Below, piece by piece: positions 1-6,002 of a stretch of 9,001 bases of DNA. Source of the stretch: JANNHK01 sp031404355 (lineage in GTDB: Bacteria > Actinomycetota > Acidimicrobiia > IMCC26256 > PALSA-610); the NCBI GenBank assembly GCA_031404355.1, contig JANNHK010000360.1:1-9001 (forward strand). The letters are read 5' to 3'. How positions within the stretch are numbered: the first letter of the stretch is position 1; every line of letters begins with the position of its first letter. The translations under genes were made by a program, and so were the position numbers. The notes under the pieces were generated by a model. The model was not told the DNA's origin. It made no database searches and saw nothing but the letters and a program-made list of their open reading frames with translations.

Positions 1-1
1 C

Positions 2-400
2 ACCGATGACTGGACCGGCGTCACCGTGAGCATGCACGTGCGCGGCTACCCGGCGACGACTGCGTCGAAGATCGCCGAACTGTCGACTGACGGACGGCAG
101 CGGGCGTGGTTCGCGCTCGGCAACCCGTGTGCGAGCGTGTACCTGCCGACGTTCCCACCTCACGTTCCGGCCGCGCTGGGAGTGCCGGAAGTGTGGGGGC
201 GGTTCGCACACGTGTCACGGGCGGTAGAAGCCGATCCCGATCAGCTCGCGAACGTGCGGAACGTTCTCGGACCGGTCGAAGCCGATCTCTGGGTCGAAGC
301 CGACGTGCTCTGGGCCTCGGGCGACCGCGGCGCACTCGCCGCGTTTACCGAACGTTGCTTCGAGCCGGTCGACGCGGCATTGTCGAAACTCGGTACCTGA
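2..400 (+). CDS. Secernin / peptidase C69-like protein, C-terminal part (5' truncated by window)
   Basis: The frame is open from the first bases of the window and ends with TGA at 398-400, giving 132 visible residues; the true start lies upstream. The visible segment has a run SMHVRG, then TTASKIAEL, then AWFALGNPCASVYLPTF. This looks like the C-terminal region of secernin/C69-type N-terminal-nucleophile hydrolases, where a T-A-S stretch is followed by a strand ending in G-x-PC-x-S-x-x-x-P. From family knowledge these proteins mature by exposing an N-terminal cysteine and cleave amide bonds (dipeptidase or acylase activity). That catalytic cysteine would be outside the window, so activity cannot be judged here. 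The internal GTG at 26 and ATG at 32 are not believed to be starts, because the coding pattern continues to the window edge. It ends 44 bases before the acyl-CoA ligase on the same strand. The family call is by motif memory and moderately sure. Confidence 0.55.
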   Translation, partial: TDDWTGVTVSMHVRGYPATTASKIAELSTDGRQRAWFALGNPCASVYLPTFPPHVPAALGVPEVWGRFAHVSRAVEADPDQLANVRNVLGPVEADLWVEADVLWASGDRGALAAFTERCFEPVDAALSKLGT

Positions 401-430
401 GCCCTTTCGCTCCGTCCGATCGCTCCCCGC

Positions 431-436
431 TACGGT
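431..436 (+). promoter_or_regulatory. Possible leaderless -10 box (TACGGT) for the acyl-CoA ligase gene
   Basis: TACGGT matches the TANNNT pattern of actinobacterial -10 boxes and ends 8 bases before the TTG at 445. That spacing would put the transcription start at or next to the start codon. No Shine-Dalgarno sequence precedes the TTG, which fits a leaderless message. No convincing -35 element is visible. Inference. Confidence 0.3.
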
Positions 437-444
437 CACGCGCC

Positions 445-2013
445 TTGGAGTTCAACCTGGCCGACATGTGGGAACGGGTCGTCGACGTCGTCCCCGACCA
501 CCTCGCTCTCGTGTGCGGCGACCGCCGACTGACGTACGCCGAGACCGACGAGCGAGCCAACCGACTGGCCCACGCGCTCGCGGCGCGCGGGATCGGTCCG
601 GGCGACCACGTCGCGCTGTACCTCTACAACTCCACCGAATACCTCGAAGCGATGTTGGCCGCGTTCAAGCTGCGCGCGGTCCCGATCAACGTGAACTACC
701 GCTACGTCGAGGAAGAGCTTCGGTACCTCCTCGACGACGCCGACGCCAAGGCCTGTGTCCACGACCCTGAGTTCGCGCCGAAGCTCGCCGCGGTCGGTCC
801 GCACCTGCCGTTGTTGACGACGACGATCGCAGCCGGAGCCGAGTACGAGTCTCTCCTCGACGCGTCGGATCCGAAGCGCGGGTTCGACCCGAGGTCGGGT
901 GACGACCTGTACGTCTTGTACACGGGCGGCACGACGGGAATGCCGAAAGGCGTGATGTGGCGCCACGAAGACGCCTTCTTCGGTGCGATGGGCGGCGGTG
1001 CGAGCGGCGGCACACCGATCACGACTCCCGAGGAGATCGGTGAACGGTGCCTGGCACCGCGCACCCGATGCGTTCCCGTGTGCCCGTTCATGCACGGCAC
1101 CGCGCACTGGATGGCATTCAGTGCCCTCTTCAGCGGCGGCACCGTCGTGATTCCGGCCGAGCGCGCGTTCGACCCCACCGCACTGCTGCACCTGATCGCC
1201 GCCGAGCAGGCGAACTTCCTCGTGATCGTCGGTGACGCCTTCGCCCGCCCGATCGTCGACGCGTTCGACCACGCCGGTGGCGGCATCGACCTCTCGTGCT
1301 TGCGCGTGTTGCTTTCCGGCGGTGCGATTCTCTCTCCGACGGTGAAGGGCGCGTTGCTGGAGCGACTGCCGGGCACGCTCATCGTCGACGGGTACGGCGC
1401 GTCCGAGACGGGCGGGCAGGGCCAGTCCGTGATCGTGGCGGGCGGCCACATTCCGACCGCACCGCGCTTCTTGGTGAACGACGAGACGATCGTGCTCGAC
1501 GACGACTTCAAGCCCACGCCCGCGGGCGTGGTCGGGCGTCTGGCGCGCCGCGGGTCGATCCCGCTCGGGTACTACAAGGACACCGTCAAGACCGCGGCCA
1601 CGTTCCCGGTCGTCGACGGCGTGCGCTGGTCGGTGCCCGGCGACCATGCGGTCGTCGACGCCGACGGTTGGGTGACGCTCCTCGGGCGCGGATCGGTTTC
1701 CATCAACACCGGCGGCGAGAAGGTGTACCCCGAAGAAGTCGAAGGTGTGCTCAAGGCGCACACCTCGGTGTTCGACGCGGTGGTCGTCGGCGTGCCCGAC
1801 GACCGGTGGGGCGAACGCGTCGTCGCCGTCGTACAGAGCCGGCCCGGACATACTCCGTCGCTGCACGCGCTCCAGGAACACGCGCGCGCGCATCTCGCCG
1901 GGTACAAGGTCCCCCGCGAACTCGTGGTCGTCGACGCGATCGAACGGTCGCCCTCGGGCAAACCCGACTACCGATGGGCTCGCGTCGCGGCAACCGGCGC
2001 AACCCAGCCGTGA
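445..2013 (+). CDS. Acyl-CoA synthetase (AMP-forming), FadD19-like
   Basis: A 522-residue adenylate-forming enzyme that would activate a carboxylic acid to its acyl-AMP and then its CoA thioester in the cytosol. Visible motifs: P-loop YTGGTTGMPKG at 159-169 followed by VMWRHED, the adenine-binding GYGASET at 316-322, the hinge region GRGSVSINTGGEKVYPEE from about 414, and the C-terminal catalytic lysine K506 in PSGKPDYRWAR. The VMWRHED, SVSINTGGEK and GKPDYRWA stretches and the N-terminal EFNLADMWERVVD closely resemble mycobacterial FadD19, a ligase that activates C24 steroid side chains. That makes a sterol or branched fatty acid substrate plausible but unproven. The TTG at 445 is chosen because it starts exactly at the family N-terminus; the frame runs open back to 106, but that part overlaps the preceding gene. 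ATG 466 would cut conserved residues. Its stop overlaps the next gene by 4 bases (GTGA), suggesting translational coupling. Family call sure; substrate not. Confidence 0.93.
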   Translation: MEFNLADMWERVVDVVPDHLALVCGDRRLTYAETDERANRLAHALAARGIGPGDHVALYLYNSTEYLEAMLAAFKLRAVPINVNYRYVEEELRYLLDDADAKACVHDPEFAPKLAAVGPHLPLLTTTIAAGAEYESLLDASDPKRGFDPRSGDDLYVLYTGGTTGMPKGVMWRHEDAFFGAMGGGASGGTPITTPEEIGERCLAPRTRCVPVCPFMHGTAHWMAFSALFSGGTVVIPAERAFDPTALLHLIAAEQANFLVIVGDAFARPIVDAFDHAGGGIDLSCLRVLLSGGAILSPTVKGALLERLPGTLIVDGYGASETGGQGQSVIVAGGHIPTAPRFLVNDETIVLDDDFKPTPAGVVGRLARRGSIPLGYYKDTVKTAATFPVVDGVRWSVPGDHAVVDADGWVTLLGRGSVSINTGGEKVYPEEVEGVLKAHTSVFDAVVVGVPDDRWGERVVAVVQSRPGHTPSLHALQEHARAHLAGYKVPRELVVVDAIERSPSGKPDYRWARVAATGATQP

Positions 2014-4052
2014 ACCGCCTCGCGAACGAGACGAGTCCCTACCTTCGTCAACACCGGGACAACCCGGTCGACTGGTACCCGTGGGGCGACGACGCGTTCA
2101 CGCGCGCTCGCGCCGAAGACAAGCCGATCTTCCTGTCCGTCGGGTACTCGGCCTGCCATTGGTGCCACGTCATGGCCCACGAATCGTTCGAAGACCCCGA
2201 GATCGCGGCAGTGATGAACAGATTGTTCGTCAACGTGAAGGTCGACCGCGAGGAACGCCCCGACGTCGACGCCGTGTACATGCAAGCGGTGCAGGCAATG
2301 ACCGGCCGCGGCGGCTGGCCCATGAGCGTCTGGCTCGCGCCGGACGGCCGCCCGTTCTACGGCGGCACGTACTATCCGAACGCCGACCGCCAGGGCATGC
2401 CCGGCTTCACGAAGGTGTGCGAGGCGGTCGCCGACGCGTGGAGTAAACGGCGGGACGAACTGCTCGAGCAGGCCGAGCGACTCACGGAGGCAATCGACAC
2501 GCAGTTGCCGAGCCGGGCCGAAGCCGACGAGCTCACGGCCGCGCTCCTCGGGACGGCGTACGAGCAGGTGCGCGCCCAGTTCGAGCCCCGCTACGGCGGC
2601 TTCGGGCGGGCGCCGAAGTTTCCGCAGGCGATGGCCCTCGACTTCGTCGCCCGAGTGTACGTGCGCAACCGCGCGCCGGAGACGCTGACGATCCTCACGA
2701 CCTCACTCGACGCGATGGCCACAGGCGGCATGTACGACCAACTCGGCGGCGGGTTCGCGCGCTACTCGACCGACGACTTCTGGCTCGTACCCCACTTCGA
2801 GAAGATGTTGTACGACAACGCGCTCCTCACACGCGCCTACGTGCACGGATTCCAGCTCACCGCGGAACCGCGCTACCGCCGCATCGTCGAGGAGACGGTC
2901 GGGTACGTGTTGCGCGATCTGGCCCACCCGGACGGTGGGTTCTTCTCCGCCGAGGACGCCGACTCCGAAGGTGTCGAGGGCAAGTTCTACTGCTGGGACC
3001 TCGCCGAGATCGACGACATCGCCGGTGCCGACGCGCCCGAGGTCATCCGCTACTACGGCGTGACCGAAGCCGGGAACTTTCTCGACCCCCACACCGGGTT
3101 TCGCGGCAACATCCTCCACGTCGTCGACCGTACCGAGGAGCCGTCGGACGCGATACTCCGCGGCCGAGAACGCCTCTTCGCGCAGCGCGCGACTCGCGCG
3201 CGGCCCGGTCTCGACGACAAGGTGCTCCTCGGGTGGAACGCCATGTTCCTCGACGCGCTCACCGAAGCCGCGGCCGCGTTCGACCGCGCCGACTGGATGG
3301 ACCGCGCCCGTGCCAACGCTCGCTTCCTCGTCACCGAACTGCAACGACCCGACGGTCGCCTGGTCCGCTCGTGGCGCGCGCCGTACCTCGCGTACGCCGA
3401 GGACTACGCCGCGCTTCTCGAAGCGCTGTGCACGTTGGCCGAGTACGACGACCCCGCCTGGCTGCGCGACGCCCTCCGCATCGCCGACGCGCTCGTCGAC
3501 CTGTTCCACGACGACGATGAAGGCGGGTTCTTCTCTACGGGTCGAGACGCCGAAGAACTCATCGTCCGCCCGAAGGACCTCTTCGACGACGCGACACCGT
3601 CGGCGAACTCACTCGCCGCGCACGGCCTGCTGCGGCTCGCCGCGCTCACCGGCGACACGGGCTACGAGCAGTACGCGGTCGAGGTGCTGCGCCTCGTTGG
3701 ACCCGCGATGACCACTCACCCCACGCACTTCGCCCACGCCCTCAACGCGCTCGAGCGCTACGTCACAGCACCGCTCGAGATCGCGATCATCGGTCCCGCC
3801 GCCGACCCCGCCACCCAGGCGCTACGCGCCGAGGTCACCCGCCGGCTGCTCCCCGCGTCGGTGATGCTGGCCGCACCCGCGGCAGATCCGGCGAATCCGC
3901 TTCTCGCCGACCGCGCACTTCGCGACGGCGCGCCCGCGGCCTACGTGTGCGAGGCGTACACGTGCCGCCGACCCGTCACCACGCCCGAAGAACTCCGCAC
4001 CCTGCTCGACGAGACCCTCGCGGGCCGCCCCGGTCAGCAGGCGGCGACGTAG
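2010..4052 (+). CDS. YyaL/SPATA20 family protein (thioredoxin-like DUF255 domain plus alpha/alpha barrel)
   Basis: A 680-residue protein, the usual length for this family. The N-terminus begins with the family signature NRLANETSPYLRQHRDNPVDW, followed by a thioredoxin-like domain with the redox-type motif C49-H-W-C52 in SACHWCHVM and by GGWPMSVWL (101-109) and GGTYYP. The second part, from about residue 180, looks like a six-hairpin glycosidase-like (alpha/alpha) barrel, with the conserved HFEKMLYDN at 262-270 and a GWNAMFLDAL stretch. The biochemical role of the family is unsettled; it has been described as a predicted thioredoxin-fold or cellobiose-epimerase-like protein. No signal peptide is seen, so it is probably cytosolic. 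GTG 2010 is chosen because it gives exactly the family N-terminus and overlaps the upstream TGA; the frame is open back to 1296 only as a shadow of the ligase. The 3' end overlaps the convergent gene by 19 bases. Confidence 0.92.
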   Translation: MNRLANETSPYLRQHRDNPVDWYPWGDDAFTRARAEDKPIFLSVGYSACHWCHVMAHESFEDPEIAAVMNRLFVNVKVDREERPDVDAVYMQAVQAMTGRGGWPMSVWLAPDGRPFYGGTYYPNADRQGMPGFTKVCEAVADAWSKRRDELLEQAERLTEAIDTQLPSRAEADELTAALLGTAYEQVRAQFEPRYGGFGRAPKFPQAMALDFVARVYVRNRAPETLTILTTSLDAMATGGMYDQLGGGFARYSTDDFWLVPHFEKMLYDNALLTRAYVHGFQLTAEPRYRRIVEETVGYVLRDLAHPDGGFFSAEDADSEGVEGKFYCWDLAEIDDIAGADAPEVIRYYGVTEAGNFLDPHTGFRGNILHVVDRTEEPSDAILRGRERLFAQRATRARPGLDDKVLLGWNAMFLDALTEAAAAFDRADWMDRARANARFLVTELQRPDGRLVRSWRAPYLAYAEDYAALLEALCTLAEYDDPAWLRDALRIADALVDLFHDDDEGGFFSTGRDAEELIVRPKDLFDDATPSANSLAAHGLLRLAALTGDTGYEQYAVEVLRLVGPAMTTHPTHFAHALNALERYVTAPLEIAIIGPAADPATQALRAEVTRRLLPASVMLAAPAADPANPLLADRALRDGAPAAYVCEAYTCRRPVTTPEELRTLLDETLAGRPGQQAAT

Positions 4053-4714
4053 GAGCCGGCGGCGAGTTCTTCGGCGACGGCCCAACCGAACGCAATCATC
4101 GCCTGGCCGCGTTTGGGTTCGAGGTCACCGACGAGTGAGACGATCTTCGATCCGCCGGTGGCCTTGATGCCGCTCGCGTCGAGGACCGGTACGCACGGAG
4201 GCTTGCGGCCCTTCACTGCGATCGTGAACGCCCGGTCGTCGAAGTAGCCGTCGAGGCCGTAGCGCTTCGCCAAACGGCGACCCCACGCGCGATCTTCGCC
4301 GTTGGCCGTGTAGCCCGGCCGCGGGCAAACGTTCGCGTACGTCTGGAGCAACGTGTACGCGCTCGGCTGGCACAAGCGGGTCGCGACGAGCACGTCCTCG
4401 TCGGGGAACGAGATCGCGGCTCGGCGAGAAAGTTCACCCGTCAGTGCTTTCAACACTGCGGGCGCGGTCTTGCCTTTGCGCGCGACACCGGTGCCCCAGA
4501 GGATCGACGGCGTGCCACCGATGCGTTCCAGCGACCCGAGCATCAGTCCTTGAAGCTCACCGTCGAACTGCGCGTAGACGGCGAGCGGGAACTGTTCGAC
4601 CTGATGATCGAGCTCTTCGTCGCTTACCGGAAGGCCGGCAGCAAGCAGCAATTGACCGAACTCATCGAGGTCGGCGGGCTTCAGCGAGACGGAATCACGG
4701 GACTCAACGTTCAT
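4034..4714 (-). CDS. Conserved-looking protein of unknown function, possibly GNAT-like
   Basis: A 226-residue protein that I do not recognise with certainty. The N-terminal 40 residues are helical and acidic; strands follow around LAVYAQFDGELQGLMLGSL (44-62), then a helix-rich part with ISFPDEDVLVATRL (101-114), PRPG (131-134) and a strongly charged RAWGRRLAKRYG (142-153). The order of a strand with small residues, a helix, and a P-R-P turn recalls acyl-transferase folds of the GNAT type, but no acetyl-CoA-binding Q/RxxGxG/A motif is visible, so this is weak. No membrane segment or signal peptide is seen. Codon use is like the neighbours, and the frame is maintained on the minus strand with G/C-rich third positions, which supports a real gene. 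ATG 4714 is the first ATG at a sensible distance after the upstream stop; a GTG 36 bases earlier is an alternative. Probably last gene of the leftward unit; its end overlaps the convergent YyaL-type gene. Confidence 0.7.
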   Translation of the reverse strand: MNVESRDSVSLKPADLDEFGQLLLAAGLPVSDEELDHQVEQFPLAVYAQFDGELQGLMLGSLERIGGTPSILWGTGVARKGKTAPAVLKALTGELSRRAAISFPDEDVLVATRLCQPSAYTLLQTYANVCPRPGYTANGEDRAWGRRLAKRYGLDGYFDDRAFTIAVKGRKPPCVPVLDASGIKATGGSKIVSLVGDLEPKRGQAMIAFGWAVAEELAAGSYVAAC

Positions 4715-4767
4715 CGCCAATCCATTGTGGCCGAAGCACACCCATGAGCGAAAGTCGGGTTCGCCAA

Positions 4768-5154
4768 CTACCGCGCTCCGCGCGCACGTGCGCGCGACCC
4801 GTCCCAGTACGCCTTCAAGGTGACAATCCGCCCGTCGTCTCCGATATCGAAAATTTCCACGGCATCCATCTCCATCGTGGTGCCGCCGACGACCGTGTGG
4901 ATCTCGAAGACCATCGCCGCTTCTGACCCGGTCACGATGACATCGCTCGGGTGCAGCTCGATGCTCTCGGCCAGCTCGTGCACCAGGTCCCAGAACGCCC
5001 CGATGCCCTCGTGACCGACGTGGGGCGGTTGACCGACCGGATCGTGCCAAAGGGCGTCGGGGCGGAACAGGTCGAGCACAGCCGCCCGATCCGCGGCGTT
5101 GGTCCCGGCAACGTAGGCGTCGACGACTGCTCGAACTTCCTCGGGTGTGACCAT
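4768..5154 (-). CDS. Ketosteroid isomerase-like / SnoaL-like (NTF2 fold) protein
   Basis: A 128-residue small cone-shaped-barrel (NTF2-like) protein. It resembles bacterial delta-5-3-ketosteroid isomerase, which moves a double bond in 3-ketosteroids. Visible matches: Tyr14 in VDAYVAG, Asp38 within HDPVGQPP (37-44), a GAFW stretch at 52-55, and a C-terminal DDGRIVTLKAYWD. Lined up by eye with the Pseudomonas enzyme, Tyr14 and Asp38 fall on the catalytic Tyr16 and Asp40, but the second acid (Asp103) falls on Glu100 here, and two network tyrosines (Tyr32, Tyr57) become Phe30 and Trp55. So steroid isomerisation is possible but not shown; many SnoaL-like proteins act on other substrates or none. 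The last seven residues are an Arg/Ala-rich tail encoded by an 18-base palindrome. It lies 29 bases after the PPK2 gene and 53 before the next. ATG 5154 has no Shine-Dalgarno sequence but a TAGGTT box 7 bases upstream. Confidence 0.85.
   Translation of the reverse strand: MVTPEEVRAVVDAYVAGTNAADRAAVLDLFRPDALWHDPVGQPPHVGHEGIGAFWDLVHELAESIELHPSDVIVTGSEAAMVFEIHTVVGGTTMEMDAVEIFDIGDDGRIVTLKAYWDGSRARARGAR
4779..4796. repeat. 18-base perfect palindrome of alternating purine-pyrimidine
   Basis: CGCGCGCACGTGCGCGCG reads the same on both strands and alternates pyrimidine and purine throughout, a pattern that can adopt left-handed Z-DNA or a cruciform under supercoiling. It lies within the last codons of the ketosteroid-isomerase-like gene, encoding its Arg/Ala tail beyond the conserved fold, just before the gap to the next leftward gene. 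It could form an RNA hairpin at the 3' end of that gene; no run of U follows, so it is not a typical terminator. Confidence 0.6.
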
Positions 5155-5161
5155 GCCCCGG

Positions 5162-5167
5162 AACCTA
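5162..5167 (-). promoter_or_regulatory. Possible leaderless -10 box (TAGGTT) for the ketosteroid isomerase-like gene
   Basis: On the minus strand TAGGTT (TANNNT) ends 7 bases before ATG 5154, inside the 29-base gap after the PPK2 stop. With no clear Shine-Dalgarno sequence, the gene might also be transcribed alone as a leaderless message. Inference. Confidence 0.3.
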
Positions 5168-5183
5168 GAGGCCGCCCTGAGAT

Positions 5184-5984
5184 TCAGACGACTTCGAGCC
5201 CGTCGAGATCATCGGCGGGCGGCGGGATCTGCGGGTCCATCGTCTCGAGGGCGTCGACGAGCAGCGTGGCGACGGCCACCGCGCTCACCCACTTGTGGTC
5301 GGCGGGAACGACGTACCACGGTGCCCAGTCGGTCGACGTGTGCGAGATCGCCTGGTCGTACAGATGCATGTACTCGCCCCAGCGCTTGCGGGTTTCAAGA
5401 TCACCCCGGTTGAACTTCCAGCGCTTTTCGGGATCGTCCAGCCGGGCTTGCAGGCGTTCTCGTTGCTCATCCTTGCCCAGGTTGAGGAAGACCTTGACGA
5501 TCGTGGTGCCTTCGTCGTGCAGCGTGCGTTCGAAGTGGCGCACTTGCTCGTAGCGATGCTTGCGTTCGGCATCGCCGATGAGCCCGAGCACGACCGTGGT
5601 CACGAGGTCTTCGTAGTGCGACCGGTTGAAGCAGCCGATCTGACCCCGCGCGGGCATCGCTTCGTGAATGCGCCAGAGGTAGTCGTGATCGAGTTCGGTC
5701 TCGGTCGGTGCTCTGAAGGACGTCACGTGGCACCCCATCGGGTTGACGCCCGTGAGCACGCGCTTGATCGTGCCGTCCTTGCCCGACGAGTCGAGGCCTT
5801 GCAGCACCAAGAGCACCGACCGGCGCCGCTCCGCGTACAACCGGCTTTGGAGCATCGCGAGTCTCGCGTTCAACGCATCGAGTTCGACGCGCGCGGTGTC
5901 CTTGTCGAGGCCGAGCTTGTCGCCGGTGTCGCGTTGGCTGAGGTTCGCAGGCCCACCGGGGCCCACGCGAAGGAGGTCTCGCAC
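5184..5984 (-). CDS. ppk2: Polyphosphate kinase 2 family protein, class III-like
   Basis: A 266-residue protein, the normal size for single-domain PPK2. The family transfers phosphate between polyphosphate and nucleotides in the cytosol. Visible: an N-terminal RVGPG...LSQRDT stretch as in class III members, Walker A GLDSSGKDGT at 63-72, the NPMGCHVTSFRAPT block at 81-94, the FNRSHYED lid/active-site block at 119-126 (class I has FDRSWYNR here), WKFN at 179-182 and APWYVVPADHKW at 221-232. The overall pattern is close to the Deinococcus/Meiothermus type that can phosphorylate both AMP and ADP, so ATP or ADP regeneration from polyphosphate is a reasonable guess; the nucleotide preference is inferred. 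The start is GTG 5984, since it gives the family N-terminus and follows the upstream stop by 18 bases; no Shine-Dalgarno sequence is visible, but a TACCGT box ends 6 bases upstream. Second gene in the leftward unit. Confidence 0.93.
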   Translation of the reverse strand: MRDLLRVGPGGPANLSQRDTGDKLGLDKDTARVELDALNARLAMLQSRLYAERRRSVLLVLQGLDSSGKDGTIKRVLTGVNPMGCHVTSFRAPTETELDHDYLWRIHEAMPARGQIGCFNRSHYEDLVTTVVLGLIGDAERKHRYEQVRHFERTLHDEGTTIVKVFLNLGKDEQRERLQARLDDPEKRWKFNRGDLETRKRWGEYMHLYDQAISHTSTDWAPWYVVPADHKWVSAVAVATLLVDALETMDPQIPPPADDLDGLEVV

Positions 5985-5990
5985 GCGGTG

Positions 5991-5996
5991 ACGGTA
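5991..5996 (-). promoter_or_regulatory. Possible leaderless -10 box (TACCGT) for the PPK2 gene
   Basis: On the minus strand TACCGT lies between the TAA of the upstream coiled-coil gene and GTG 5984, ending 6 bases before the start codon. This spacing and the lack of a Shine-Dalgarno sequence fit an internal, leaderless start of transcription within the gene cluster. Inference. Confidence 0.3.
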
Positions 5997-6002
5997 GCGG
6001 TA

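Noticed and set aside
106..444. Upstream extension of the acyl-CoA ligase frame
   Set aside because: It overlaps the preceding secernin-like gene out of phase and is Arg/Ser-rich; the known N-terminus of the ligase family begins at TTG 445.
436..1893. Long open frame on the minus strand (485 codons) opposite the acyl-CoA ligase
   Set aside because: It is antisense to a clearly recognised enzyme. The translation is low-complexity, rich in Arg, Val, His and Gly with no known motif, as expected from a high-G+C codon pattern read on the other strand.
1296..2009. Upstream extension of the YyaL-type reading frame
   Set aside because: The frame is open but overlaps the acyl-CoA ligase in another phase and encodes Arg-rich sequence without family similarity; the family N-terminus begins precisely at GTG 2010.
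2703..3509. 268-codon minus-strand frame opposite the YyaL-type gene
   Set aside because: Antisense shadow of a recognised gene; no motif, no ribosome site.
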